From Sphingomonas oligoaromativorans (GTDB taxonomy: Bacteria; Pseudomonadota; Alphaproteobacteria; Sphingomonadales; Sphingomonadaceae): DNA of 64,000 bases. The number at the start of each line of letters is the position of its first letter. The stretch's first letter is position 1. Where the stretch lies: positions 372,001 to 436,000 of the forward strand of contig NZ_JAASQK010000002.1 in NCBI RefSeq assembly GCF_011762195.1, read 5' to 3'. Below, in pieces: positions 18,972-27,828 of this stretch. The notes under the pieces were generated by a model. It did not search any database, was not told the DNA's origin, and worked only from the letters and a program-made list of their open reading frames with translations. Position numbers and translations under genes: made by a program.

Positions 18972-20918
18972 ATGACGCGGGCGGGTACGGATAAGGAACT
19001 GACGATCGGCGCGCTGTTGCTGGGCGTGCTGCTGACGCTGATCTTCACCGCCGCCAACGTCTTCCTCGGCCTGCGCGTCGGCCTCACCTTCGCGACGTCG
19101 ATCCCGGCCGCCGTCATCTCGATGGCGGTGCTGAAGGCGCTGCGCCAGTCGGGCATCCTCCAGAACAACATCGTCCAGACGGTCGCCTCAGCGGCGGGGA
19201 CGCTGGGCTCGATCATCTTCGTGCTGCCCGGCCTCGTGATGGTCGGCTGGTGGGCGGACTTCCCCTTCTGGCAGAGCTTCCTGATCTGCGCGACGGGCGG
19301 GCTGCTCGGCGTGATGTTCTCGATTCCGCTGCGCCGCGCACTGGTGACGGGATCGGACCTGCCCTTCCCCGAAGGCTGCGCGGCGGCCGAGGTGCTCAAG
19401 GTCGGCGACGGCACCGATGAAGGCGGCGTCGAGGAGAGCAAGGCCGGCCTCGTCGCGATCCTCTACGGCACCGGCGTGTCGGCGCTGTTCGCGCTGCTCA
19501 CCGCGATGCGGCTGACGGCGGAGGAAGCCTTCGCCTGGTTCCGCGTCGGCCCGGCGGCGACGGGCGTGGATTTCGGCCTGTCCTTCGCGCTGATGGGCGT
19601 CGGCCATCTGGTCGGCCTGTCGGTGGGCGCAGCGATGCTGTTGGGGCTCGGCATCGGCTTCGGCGTGGCGACGCCCTTCCTGACATGGCTGCACGCGACG
19701 CCGGGCCTCGCCGCCGACGCCGCGCTGTCGGTGTGGAGCGGCGAGGTCCGCTTCATCGGCGCGGGCGTGATCGGCGTGGCGGCGCTGTGGACGCTCGGCC
19801 GGCTGATCGCGCCGATCGTGCGGGGCCTCAAGGAGGCCGCCGCCTCGTCCCGCGCGCGCAAGGGTGAGGGCGGCACGCTCCTCCCCGTCGAGGAGCGCGA
19901 CATGCCCGTGCCGATCGTCGGCGCGATCACCGGCGCGCTGCTGATCCCGACGCTGGGCCTGCTCCACCATTTCGCAGGCAGCGGCCCACTCGCCCCCTTC
20001 GCATGGCCGCTGGCGATCGGAGGGACGCTCTACGTCTACCTCGCCGGGATCATCGTCGCCTCGGTGTGCGGCTATATGGCGGGGCTGATCGGGGCGTCGA
20101 ACAGCCCGCTGTCGGGCGTCGGCATCCTCGCCATCGTCGGCGCCGCGCTGCTGCTCGCCATCGGTGTCGCGCCGTTCGTATCCAGGGAGGCCGCGCCGCA
20201 GATGGTGGCCTTCGCGCTGTTCGCGACATCGATCATCTTTTCCGCCGCGACCATCTCGAACGACAATCTTCAGGATCTCAAGACCGGCCAGCTCGTCGGC
20301 GCGACGCCGTGGAAGCAGCAGGTGGCGCTGGTGGTTGGCGTGATCGCCGGGGCCGTCACCATCCCGCCCGTACTCAACCTGCTGGGCGACGCCTATGGCT
20401 TCGGCAACCCGACGGCCGCGCACCCGAGCCCGCTGCCCGCCCCGCAGGCGCTGCTCATCAGCGCGCTGGCGCGCGGCGTGCTGGCCCATGATCTCGACTG
20501 GAGCCTGATCGGCATCGGCGGGGCGATCGGCGCGGTGCTGATCGCGTTCGACGGGATGCTGGGCCGGATGGGCAAGCTTCGGATGCCGCCGCTGGCGGTG
20601 GGCATCGGCATCTATCTGCCGATGTCGGCGACGCTGCCCGTCATCATCGGCGCGTTCATCGGCCACTGGTGGGAGAAGAAGAACCCCTCGCCCGCCGCGC
20701 AGCGCATCGGCGTCCTGATGGCGTCCGGCCTGATCGTGGGCGAGAGCCTGTTCGGCGTGGCGCACGCCATCCCGATCTCGATCACCCGCCTGCCCAAGCC
20801 GCTCGCGGTGGTGGGCGACGGCTTCGAGACCTACGCGATGGTGGGCGGCACGCTGCTGTTCGTGGCGCTGCTCATGCTCTGCTACCGCAAGGCGACGCGG
20901 CTGGGGCGGAGCGTCTAG
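18972..20918 (+). CDS. OPT-family oligopeptide/metal-chelate transporter
   Basis: A polytopic inner-membrane carrier (648 residues, about 15 membrane segments) of the OPT superfamily, whose bacterial members are thought to take up oligopeptides or peptide-metal complexes by proton symport. Signatures include TAANVFLGLRVGLTFATSIPAAV near the start, LPFPEGCAAAEVLKVG in the second loop and GASNSPLSGVGI. GGAG lies 7 bases before ATG 18972. The stop overlaps that of the convergent regulator by a few bases. The substrate cannot be inferred. Confidence 0.9.
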   Translation: MTRAGTDKELTIGALLLGVLLTLIFTAANVFLGLRVGLTFATSIPAAVISMAVLKALRQSGILQNNIVQTVASAAGTLGSIIFVLPGLVMVGWWADFPFWQSFLICATGGLLGVMFSIPLRRALVTGSDLPFPEGCAAAEVLKVGDGTDEGGVEESKAGLVAILYGTGVSALFALLTAMRLTAEEAFAWFRVGPAATGVDFGLSFALMGVGHLVGLSVGAAMLLGLGIGFGVATPFLTWLHATPGLAADAALSVWSGEVRFIGAGVIGVAALWTLGRLIAPIVRGLKEAAASSRARKGEGGTLLPVEERDMPVPIVGAITGALLIPTLGLLHHFAGSGPLAPFAWPLAIGGTLYVYLAGIIVASVCGYMAGLIGASNSPLSGVGILAIVGAALLLAIGVAPFVSREAAPQMVAFALFATSIIFSAATISNDNLQDLKTGQLVGATPWKQQVALVVGVIAGAVTIPPVLNLLGDAYGFGNPTAAHPSPLPAPQALLISALARGVLAHDLDWSLIGIGGAIGAVLIAFDGMLGRMGKLRMPPLAVGIGIYLPMSATLPVIIGAFIGHWWEKKNPSPAAQRIGVLMASGLIVGESLFGVAHAIPISITRLPKPLAVVGDGFETYAMVGGTLLFVALLMLCYRKATRLGRSV

Positions 20919-22315
20919 GTCGCGCGGAAGGGATAGGGCGATGCGGGCCGCTGATATGGGTGGAGGTCCATCGCCCGCGTGACCGGCGGGAGCGCGCGCT
21001 CGGGGCAATCCGGCCGCTCGCAGAGATGGCAGGCCGGGCCGATCGGGATCGGCGTCGCGCTCAGCGCATCGGCATAAGCGATCTGGTCCGCGTGCTTCGC
21101 CTCGCAGCCGAGCACGATCGTCACCAGCCCCGGCGCCGCCGTCCGCGGCACGGCACGGGCGAAGCTGACATAACGCACCTCGTCCGGCGCCTCGACCAGC
21201 GCGGCGATCGTCTCCCCCGGCAGACGGAAGGCCCGCTGCACGCCCCAGCGCGGGCAGCCCCCGCCAAAACGCGCGATCGGCATCGTCTCGCCGGCATAGC
21301 GCTTCGAGACATTCCCCGCCGCATCGAGCTTGAGCAGGAAGAACGGCACGCCTCGCGCACCCTGCCGGCCGAGCGTGGTGAGCCGGTGCGCCGCCTGTTC
21401 GTAGGAAACGCCGAAGCGAGCGGCCAAAAGATCGATGTCATGCCGGCTCGCCTTCGCGGCCTCGGCGAAAGGCGCATAGGGCATCAGGATCGCGGCCGCC
21501 GCATAATTGGCGATGGCCACGCGGGCGAGCGCGGCGGCCTCCTCGTCGGGCGGTCCGGCACGCTGGACGGCCTCCGTGATCGCCTCGCCCAACGTGAGCA
21601 GCGCAAGCTGGTAGGCGACGCCGAACAGCCGGCTGGCAGGAGGCAGACGCTCGGCCAGCATCAGCCGGCGGCGGTGGAAGTCGTAATGGCGCAGCGTCCC
21701 CGCCAGCACATCGTCGGGCACCACGCGCACCGCCACGCCATGCCGCTCGTCGAGCCGCTTCAGCATCCCCGCATGGAGCGCCTCCGGCCCCTGCCCCAGC
21801 TCCTGCGACAGCGTCTCGGCCAGCCCGTCCAGCTCACTGAAATGATTGCGCCTGCCGTCGAGATATTCGCGCAGCCAGTCGAGCGGCGAGGCCATCGGCG
21901 ACGGCGCGGAGCCGAGCTGCTCCATCCGCTCGGGCATCCGGCGCAGATCGGTGAGCGCACGGTAGAGGCGGGTCACGGCCTCCGCGACGCTGGGATAATT
22001 CTCGGCGACCTCCATCACCTCGTGGCGCGGAATGCCGATGTCGCGGACCAGCCCGTCCGCGAAGATCTCGTGCAGGTCGCTCGCCGCCGCCTCGTTCGCG
22101 CCGGCGACGAAATCGCGCATGTCGATGTCATAAGTGCCGGCGAGGCGCAGCAGCATCTGCGCGGTCAGCGGCCGCTGGTTGCGCTCCAGATGGTTGAGAT
22201 AGCTCGGCGAAACGCCCAGCTCCTCCGCCATGCGCGTCTGGTTCAGCCCCAGTTCCCGCCGCAACACCCGAAGGCGCGGACCCAGATAGAGCTTGCGATC
22301 AGCGGCCCCGGTCAT
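20915..22315 (-). CDS. XRE-family regulator of RamB/ScfR type, divergent from isocitrate lyase
   Basis: A 466-residue cytoplasmic regulator. The N-terminal XRE helix-turn-helix is LNQTRMAEELGVSPSYLNHLERNQRPL, a central IrrE/ImmA-like region follows, and the C-terminal domain (DUF2083) is rich in cysteine (CHLCERPDCPERALP). This layout is that of RamB (Corynebacterium/Mycobacterium) and the proteobacterial short-chain fatty acyl-CoA regulators (PccR/ScfR), which control glyoxylate-shunt or propionate genes in response to acyl-CoA. It lies back to back with aceA, and a perfect palindrome overlaps the start region, consistent with control of aceA and itself. The ligand and sign of regulation are inferred. 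Confidence 0.88.
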   Translation of the reverse strand: MTGAADRKLYLGPRLRVLRRELGLNQTRMAEELGVSPSYLNHLERNQRPLTAQMLLRLAGTYDIDMRDFVAGANEAAASDLHEIFADGLVRDIGIPRHEVMEVAENYPSVAEAVTRLYRALTDLRRMPERMEQLGSAPSPMASPLDWLREYLDGRRNHFSELDGLAETLSQELGQGPEALHAGMLKRLDERHGVAVRVVPDDVLAGTLRHYDFHRRRLMLAERLPPASRLFGVAYQLALLTLGEAITEAVQRAGPPDEEAAALARVAIANYAAAAILMPYAPFAEAAKASRHDIDLLAARFGVSYEQAAHRLTTLGRQGARGVPFFLLKLDAAGNVSKRYAGETMPIARFGGGCPRWGVQRAFRLPGETIAALVEAPDEVRYVSFARAVPRTAAPGLVTIVLGCEAKHADQIAYADALSATPIPIGPACHLCERPDCPERALPPVTRAMDLHPYQRPASPYPFRAT

Positions 22316-22324
22316 GACTGAGAA

Positions 22325-22343
22325 ACTGTCACATCATGACAGT
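22325..22343. promoter_or_regulatory. Palindromic operator between the RamB-like regulator and aceA
   Basis: ACTGTCA-N5-TGACAGT is a perfect 7-bp inverted repeat starting 10 bases upstream of the regulator's start codon and about 100 bases upstream of aceA. Related half-sites (CATGACT at 22313, GTCATGT at 22352) flank it. It is the natural candidate binding site for the divergent XRE-family regulator. Confidence 0.6.
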
Positions 22344-22441
22344 CTGAACAAGTCATGTCCTGACCTGCCGTCACTCATCGTCCTTCCGGGTGGGCGGAGG
22401 ATGGCCCATCCCCTCTTCCAACGAAGAAGGAGGATGTGCCC

Positions 22442-23740
22442 GTGACCGATTTCGCGACTCTCGTTCCCGCCCCGGCCGGCCGGTTCGACGGCATAAGCCG
22501 CGCCTATGCGCCGGCCGAGGTCGAGCGGCTGCGCGGCTCGGTGGCGATCGAGCACACGCTGGCCCGCAAGGGCGCGCTGAAGCTGTGGGAGCTGCTGAAG
22601 GGCGAGCCCTATATCAACGCGCTCGGCGCGCTCTCCGGCAATCAGGCGATGCAGATGGTCCGCGCCGGGCTGAAGGCGATCTATCTCTCGGGCTGGCAGG
22701 TCGCGGCGGACGCCAACACGGCGGGCGCGATGTACCCGGACCAGTCGCTCTATCCCGCCAACGCCGGGCCGGAGCTGTGCCGCAAGATCAACCGCACGCT
22801 CCAGCGCGCCGACCAGATCGAGCATTCGGAAGGCGGCGCCAAGCGTGACTGGTTCGCGCCGATCATCGCCGATGCCGAGGCCGGCTTCGGTGGGCCGCTC
22901 AACTGCTTCGAGATCATGAAGGCCTATATCGAGGCGGGCGCTGCCGGCGTTCACTTCGAGGACCAGCTCGCGAGCGAGAAGAAGTGCGGCCACTTGGGCG
23001 GCAAGGTGCTGATCCCTTGCGCTGCGCACATCCGCAATCTTCAGGCGGCGCGTCTGGCGGCGGACGTCTGCGGCGTGCCGACCGTCCTCGTTGCTCGCAC
23101 CGATGCGGAGAGCGCCAAGCTCATCACCTCGGACGTCGACGAGCGCGACCATGAATGGCTGACCGGCGAGCGCACTCCCGAAGGCTTCTTCCGCCTGAAA
23201 GAGGGCACCGGCGTCGATCATTGCATCAAGCGCGGCATCGCCTTTGCCGAGCACGCCGATCTCTTGTGGTGGGAAACAAGCCACCCAAACCTGGAGGATG
23301 CTAAGCGGTTCGCCGAGGCTGTGCAGAAAGCGCACCCGGGCAAGATGATGGCGTACAACTGCTCGCCCTCCTTCAACTGGGAGGCGAAGCTGGACAAGGA
23401 TACCATCGCCAAATTCCAGCGCGAGCTGGGCGCGATGGGCTACAAGTTCCAGTTCGTGACGCTGGCGGGCTTCCACCAGCTCAATCACGGCATGTTCGAG
23501 CTGGCGCGCGGCTATAGGGATCGCGGCATGGCGGCTTATTCGGAGCTTCAGCAGGCCGAGTTCGCCAGCGAGGCCGAGGGCTACACCGCGACGCGGCATC
23601 AGCGCGAGGTGGGCACCGGCTATTTCGATCTCGTGGCGCAGGCGGTGGCGCCCGACGCCTCGACCACCGCGCTCGCGACATCGACCGAGGCGGATCAGTT
23701 CAGGAAAGGCGCGGCGCCCATCGCGATCGCCGCAGAATAA
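22442..23740 (+). CDS. aceA: Isocitrate lyase
   Basis: First enzyme of the glyoxylate shunt; splits isocitrate into glyoxylate and succinate, allowing growth on acetate or fatty acids. The catalytic loop is K180KCGH184 with active-site Cys182, and [20 protein letters not shown] supplies metal-binding residues. The 432-residue length is standard for the short class. GTG 22442 is chosen because AAGGAGG ends 8 bases before it; the in-frame GTG at 22436 is too close. Malate synthase is not in the window. The stretch 22945-23350 uses more T- and A-containing codons (TTG, GCT, ACA, CCA, AAA) than the flanks, suggesting a recombined segment. Confidence 0.97.
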   Translation: MTDFATLVPAPAGRFDGISRAYAPAEVERLRGSVAIEHTLARKGALKLWELLKGEPYINALGALSGNQAMQMVRAGLKAIYLSGWQVAADANTAGAMYPDQSLYPANAGPELCRKINRTLQRADQIEHSEGGAKRDWFAPIIADAEAGFGGPLNCFEIMKAYIEAGAAGVHFEDQLASEKKCGHLGGKVLIPCAAHIRNLQAARLAADVCGVPTVLVARTDAESAKLITSDVDERDHEWLTGERTPEGFFRLKEGTGVDHCIKRGIAFAEHADLLWWETSHPNLEDAKRFAEAVQKAHPGKMMAYNCSPSFNWEAKLDKDTIAKFQRELGAMGYKFQFVTLAGFHQLNHGMFELARGYRDRGMAAYSELQQAEFASEAEGYTATRHQREVGTGYFDLVAQAVAPDASTTALATSTEADQFRKGAAPIAIAAE

Positions 23741-23763
23741 CCATTGGGGAAAGGAGAAAGACC

Positions 23764-23946
23764 ATGGCCATCCAGATGACGAACCCGCAGCCCACCCCGG
23801 AGCCGGCCCGCGCCCGCGCGGTCTTCTCGACGGAGGATTTCGGGCTGCTCCGGCAGGCGGTTGCCCATTATCTGCATGAGGTTCAGGATAGCCCGCAATC
23901 GGTGAAGTTCAGCAACCTCTACCATCGCCTCGGTCGGCTGTCCTGA
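23764..23946 (+). CDS. Small protein (60 aa) downstream of aceA
   Basis: A short gene 23 bases after aceA with a good AAGGAG ribosome binding site before ATG 23764. It has a proline-rich, flexible N-terminus and a C-terminal half that should be helical (FGLLRQAVAHYLHEVQDSPQSVKFSNLYHRLGRL). No known domain was recognised and no membrane segment is present. Co-transcription with aceA is likely from spacing. Function unknown. Confidence 0.7.
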   Translation: MAIQMTNPQPTPEPARARAVFSTEDFGLLRQAVAHYLHEVQDSPQSVKFSNLYHRLGRLS

Positions 23947-24009
23947 CGCCGGGCCGACGGGCCTTCAGGGGCGCCCCCTTCTCCTTTGGGGAGGCGGGCG
24001 TCGCCGCGT

Positions 24010-24330
24010 TCAGGCGGCGACGAGACGCAGCGCTTCGATCTGAGCGTTGCTGTAACCATGGGCGATCAGCTCGGCACCGATCTCACGGGCGCGCTGCACG
24101 TTGCGGCGGCTGGCGCAGACGAAGCGGCGGATCGTGTCGAGGCGCTCATCGGCCAGCGGGGTCGGCTTCTCGATGCCGGTCAGCAGGCGGAACAGGCGGG
24201 CCAGCCTGCCCTCCCTGGCATTGCGCGGGGCGGCACAGGTCAGACGCTCGGCATCGCGCAGCGCAACCGTGACCGCCTGCCACTCTTCGGTGGAAAGGTG
24301 CGGCTGGCTCTTGATATCGATCATCATCAT
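24010..24330 (-). CDS. Hypothetical protein (106 aa)
   Basis: A soluble, mainly helical small protein with EEWQAVTVALRDAERL near the start and a C-terminal ANAQIEAL-type helix (YSNAQIEALRLV). Three methionine codons begin the frame; GGAG lies upstream at usable spacing. It is divergent from a LysR regulator gene across a 92-base spacer, so it may be that regulator's target. No family was recognised. Confidence 0.65.
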   Translation of the reverse strand: MMMIDIKSQPHLSTEEWQAVTVALRDAERLTCAAPRNAREGRLARLFRLLTGIEKPTPLADERLDTIRRFVCASRRNVQRAREIGAELIAHGYSNAQIEALRLVAA

Positions 24331-24422
24331 GGCCTGTCTCCAATCTGTTGGAGCCCGATTAGGCCCGTTCCCCTTGTAGCGGGACTGCGATAATCTCGGC
24401 CGGACTGTTCAGGGAAATCGAA

Positions 24423-25322
24423 ATGCTGAACCCCGGTACGCCGACTTACGATCAACTCCGCATCTTCCTCACCGTCATCGAGACGGGAAGTTTCGCCGCC
24501 GCCGGACGGCAATTGAACCGGGCCACGTCCGTCATCAGCTACGGCATCGCCAATCTGGAGGCGCAGCTCGGCCTTGTGCTGTTCGATCGCGAAGGCACCC
24601 GCCGCCCGACGCTGACGCCGGCCGGACAGTCGGTGCTGGCGGAGGCCCACGCCATCGCCGAGGGCATGGACGGGCTGCGCGCCAAGGTGAAGGGCCTGCT
24701 CCAGGGGCTGGAGCCCGAAGTGAGCGTCGCGGTGGACGTCATGCTGCCGAGCACCTGGCTCGGCAACACGCTCAACGCCTTCAGCCGGGAATTTCCGACG
24801 GTGGCGCTGCGCCTCCACGTCGAGGCGCTGGGCGCGGTGGCGGCGCATGTGCTGAACGGCACCGCGATGATCGGGGTCAGCGGCCCACTCGCGGCCGAGA
24901 TCGAGGGGATCGAGCGCGTCTCGCTGGGTTCGGTGCCGCTGGTACCGGTGGCCGCGCCGGATCATCCGCTGGCGCGCGGCAAGCTCAGGCCGGGTGCGGG
25001 GCGCGAGCATATCCAGCTCGTGCTGACCGATCGCTCCCCCCTCACCGCCGGGCGCGACTTCTCGGTGGTGAGCGACCGGACGTGGCGCCTGGCCGATCTC
25101 GGCGCCAAGCACGCGCTGCTGCGCGAGGGAATCGGCTGGGGCCATATGCCCGTGCCGCTGATCGAGCCGGACCTGATGGCCGGCACGCTGGTGAAGCTCG
25201 ATATGCCGGATCACACCGGCGTCACCTATCGCTTCGACGGCATCTGGCGGCGGGATGCGCCCCCCGGCCCGGCGGCGAACTGGCTGATCCAGCGCTTTTC
25301 GGGAAAATCGCTGGAATGCTGA
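24423..25322 (+). CDS. LysR-family transcriptional regulator
   Basis: A 299-residue regulator. The N-terminal winged helix-turn-helix is IFLTVIETGSFAAAGRQLNRATSVISYGIANLEAQLGL, followed by the linker helix and a periplasmic-binding-protein-like effector domain from about residue 95 (EVSVAVDVMLPSTWL). It probably acts as a tetramer. LysR regulators usually control the divergent neighbour, here the 106-residue hypothetical gene; the FMN reductase/phosphatase pair is convergent with it. The effector is unknown. Confidence 0.92.
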   Translation: MLNPGTPTYDQLRIFLTVIETGSFAAAGRQLNRATSVISYGIANLEAQLGLVLFDREGTRRPTLTPAGQSVLAEAHAIAEGMDGLRAKVKGLLQGLEPEVSVAVDVMLPSTWLGNTLNAFSREFPTVALRLHVEALGAVAAHVLNGTAMIGVSGPLAAEIEGIERVSLGSVPLVPVAAPDHPLARGKLRPGAGREHIQLVLTDRSPLTAGRDFSVVSDRTWRLADLGAKHALLREGIGWGHMPVPLIEPDLMAGTLVKLDMPDHTGVTYRFDGIWRRDAPPGPAANWLIQRFSGKSLEC

Positions 25323-25326
25323 AAGC

Positions 25327-25800
25327 TCAGGGGCGGGCGGCGATCGCCCGCACGAGCCCGCGCGCGCCGGCGCTGACGTCCGCCCATGTCGTGTCGAAGC
25401 CGTCGGCGTCGCCATAATAGGGATCGCGCACGCCCTGCCCCTCACGGCCGGGAACATGATCGAGCAGCAGGCCGATCGTCGCCGTGGCGCCCGTGGGGGC
25501 GAGGCGCCGGAGGTCGGCCAGATTATCCGCATCGAGCGCGACGATATGGGTGAAGCGGGTGAAGTCCGCCGTCGTCACCTGCCGCGCGCGATAGCCGGAG
25601 ATGTCGATGCCGTGACGCAGCGCCACCGCCTGCGCGCGCCGATCCGGCGCATCGCCCGCGTGCCAGCCGCCCGTGCCCGCCGAGTCGATCTCCAGATCGA
25701 GGCCCGCCCGCGCCGCCTCCGCCCGCAGCGCCGCCTCGGCCAGCGGCGAGCGGCAGATATTGCCGAGGCAGACGAGCAGAACGGACGGACGCGCCGTCAT
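25327..25800 (-). CDS. Low-molecular-weight protein-tyrosine phosphatase
   Basis: A cytoplasmic phosphatase of about 157 residues. The catalytic P-loop is VCLGNICRSPLAE (C11-x5-R17-S) and the general acid is in VRDPYYGDADGF, both intact. ATG 25800 overlaps the stop of the FMN reductase gene (ATGA), so this start is preferred over the GTG at 25806. Relatives include Wzb-type phosphatases that reverse Wzc tyrosine phosphorylation, but this gene is about 11 kb from the wzc-type gene and any link is speculative. Confidence 0.93.
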   Translation of the reverse strand: MTARPSVLLVCLGNICRSPLAEAALRAEAARAGLDLEIDSAGTGGWHAGDAPDRRAQAVALRHGIDISGYRARQVTTADFTRFTHIVALDADNLADLRRLAPTGATATIGLLLDHVPGREGQGVRDPYYGDADGFDTTWADVSAGARGLVRAIAARP

Positions 25801-26426
25801 CCGCACGGATTCTCGTCCCTGCCCTCGCCCTCACCCGAGCCGGTTGCCGTGACGGAAGGAGCACGCAGCCGCAGCCGGGCGAACTCCACCACCTGATTGC
25901 CCACAAGGCGGAGCTGGTTGATCGCCGCCTGATCGGTGCAGGCGCCGTCGACGAACAGCCCCGGCGTCGCCTTCACCGCCGCGCCCAGCGGCGTCGGCCA
26001 ACCGCGCAGCGCGTGGACGATGGAACGCAGCGTGCTCAGCGTCGATCCCGTCGCCTGCCAGCCATAGGCCGTGACGATCAGGCCCACCGGCATCCCGTCC
26101 AGATAGACGCGCTGATCCCGCGACGTCTCCTCCAGATAGTCGATCGCATTCTTCACGAGGCCCGAGATCGAGCCATGATAGCCGGGGCTCGCGATGATGA
26201 CGCCATCGGCCGCGCGCACCGCGGCGACCAGTTCACGCGCCACGTCGCTTCGATCCACCGCGCCCGGCGCATAATGCGGCAGCGACGAGAGGCTCGGCCC
26301 GTCGAACTGCCGCACCTGCGCGCCCGCCTCCCGCGCAGCCTCCAGCGCCACCGTCAGGGCGCGCTCGGTCGACGACCCCGGATTGGTCGTCCCGCCGATG
26401 CCGACGATGAACGGATTCGCGATCAT
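25797..26426 (-). CDS. NADPH-dependent FMN reductase family protein
   Basis: A flavodoxin-fold reductase of 209 residues. The N-terminal FMN phosphate loop is VGIGGTTNPGSSTERAL and the isoalloxazine-contacting motif is SPGYHGSISGLVKNAIDYLEE, typical of the SsuE/ChrR/ArsH-type family. It probably reduces FMN or quinones with NADPH. It is translationally coupled to the downstream phosphatase. An unusual acidic, glycine-rich tail (GSGEGEGRDENPCG) ends the protein. Confidence 0.9.
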   Translation of the reverse strand: MIANPFIVGIGGTTNPGSSTERALTVALEAAREAGAQVRQFDGPSLSSLPHYAPGAVDRSDVARELVAAVRAADGVIIASPGYHGSISGLVKNAIDYLEETSRDQRVYLDGMPVGLIVTAYGWQATGSTLSTLRSIVHALRGWPTPLGAAVKATPGLFVDGACTDQAAINQLRLVGNQVVEFARLRLRAPSVTATGSGEGEGRDENPCG

Positions 26427-26518
26427 GCAACTCTCCCTGCCCCTCCGCAGCGCCTACCGGCTCCCGCCGCCCAAGGGAAGCGCCCGGCGACGGGCCGCCT
26501 TCGCGAGGCTTGTCTTTT

Positions 26519-26543
26519 AACTACGACTCATGTAGTCGTAGTT
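26519..26543 (+). promoter_or_regulatory. Perfect 10-bp-arm palindrome upstream of the NDH-2-like gene
   Basis: AACTACGACT, 5 bases (CATGT), then AGTCGTAGTT: all 10 positions pair. It ends 30 bases before the start codon of the flavoprotein gene and sits where a promoter's -35 to -10 region would be (TTGTCT at 26510-26515 is a possible -35). It is most likely a repressor operator. The core resembles the TACNNNTGTA-type sites of BlaI/CopY or MarR-class repressors; which protein binds it is unknown. Confidence 0.7.
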
Positions 26544-26573
26544 TTATCGAACCCCCTTGGAAGGAATGGTGTC

Positions 26574-27785
26574 ATGGCTCAACGCATCCTGATCGTCGGT
26601 GCCGGATTCGCCGGAATGTGGACGGCGCTCGGCGCCGCGCGGGTGCTGGAGGAGAATGGTCGCGCCGATGGCGGAATCGAGATCGCGCTGATCGCGCCGC
26701 AGCCGGAACTGCATGTCCGCCCCCGCCTCTACGAAGCCGAGGCCGGCACGATGAAGGCGCCGCTCCGTGAGGTTTTCGACGCGGCGGGCGTGCGCTTCGT
26801 GCAGGGCACGGTCGAGCGTATCCGCACCGATGACAAGGCGGTCGACTATGTCGATGCCCATGGCGATGCCGCGACGCTCGGCTATGACCGGCTGGTGCTC
26901 GCCACCGGCAGCAAGCTGTTCCGCCCGCGCATTCCGGGCCTCACAGACCATGCGTTCAGCGTCGACCAGCTCGACGAGGCGGCCGCGCTGGAGACGCATG
27001 TGAAGGCGCTGGGGGCACTGCCCGACAGCGCGGCCCGCAACACCGTCGTCATCGCCGGCGGCGGCTTCACCGGCATCGAGACGGCGGCCGAGATGCCCGC
27101 CCGCCTGCGCGAGGCGCTGGGCGCGGATGCGCAGACCCGTGTCGTCGTGGTCGAGCAGGCCGAGGCGATCGGCCCCGATCTCGGGCCGGGGCCGCGCCCC
27201 GTCATCGAGCAGGCGCTGGCCGAGCTGGGCGTCGAGATGCGGCTGGGCGTCGCGGTCGCCGCGATCGATGCCGACGGCGTCACGCTGGCGAACGGCGAGC
27301 GGATCGAATCCAGGACGGTGATCTGGACGGCGGGGATGCGCGCCAGTGCCCTCACCGAGCAGATTCCCGCCGAGCGCGATCGCTTCGGCCGCCTGCATGT
27401 CGACCGTAACCTGCGCGTGCCGGGCGTGGACGGCGTCTATGCGACCGGAGACACCGCCTTCGCCGCCACCGACGACGAGGGCAATCATGCCGCCATGTCG
27501 TGCCAGCACGCGATGGGCCTCGGCCGCTCGTCGGGCCACAATGTCGCGGCCGACCTGCTGGGGCTCGCGCCCATCCCCTACAGCCAGCCCTTTTATGTCA
27601 CCTGTCTGGATCTCGGCCCCTGGGGCGCGGTCTATTCGGAAGGCTGGGATCGCGTGGTGAAGATGGAAGGTGCCGAGGCGAAGGCGCTCAAGCACCAGAT
27701 CAACTCGGAGTGGATCTATCCGCCCCGCGCCGACCGGGCCGAGGCGCTCGCGGCCGCCGATCCGCGCCGGGCGGTGGTCGCCTGA
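26574..27785 (+). CDS. NAD(P)/FAD-dependent oxidoreductase, NDH-2-like
   Basis: A 403-residue flavoprotein resembling type II NADH dehydrogenases, which pass electrons from NADH to quinone without pumping. The FAD motif is RILIVGAGFAGMWTALGAAR, the NAD motif VVIAGGGFTGIETAAEMP, and the second FAD motif GVDGVYATGDTAFAA, followed by MSCQHAMGLGRSSGHNVAADLLG. ATG 26574 is preceded by GGAAGGA. The open frame runs upstream through the antisense of the FMN reductase gene, but that part is not real. Probably peripheral at the membrane. The upstream palindrome suggests inducible expression. Confidence 0.9.
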   Translation: MAQRILIVGAGFAGMWTALGAARVLEENGRADGGIEIALIAPQPELHVRPRLYEAEAGTMKAPLREVFDAAGVRFVQGTVERIRTDDKAVDYVDAHGDAATLGYDRLVLATGSKLFRPRIPGLTDHAFSVDQLDEAAALETHVKALGALPDSAARNTVVIAGGGFTGIETAAEMPARLREALGADAQTRVVVVEQAEAIGPDLGPGPRPVIEQALAELGVEMRLGVAVAAIDADGVTLANGERIESRTVIWTAGMRASALTEQIPAERDRFGRLHVDRNLRVPGVDGVYATGDTAFAATDDEGNHAAMSCQHAMGLGRSSGHNVAADLLGLAPIPYSQPFYVTCLDLGPWGAVYSEGWDRVVKMEGAEAKALKHQINSEWIYPPRADRAEALAAADPRRAVVA

Positions 27786-27828
27786 ACCGAAAGGACGAGG
27801 CTGGCGCTTCGGGAAACCGGGCGCCGGC

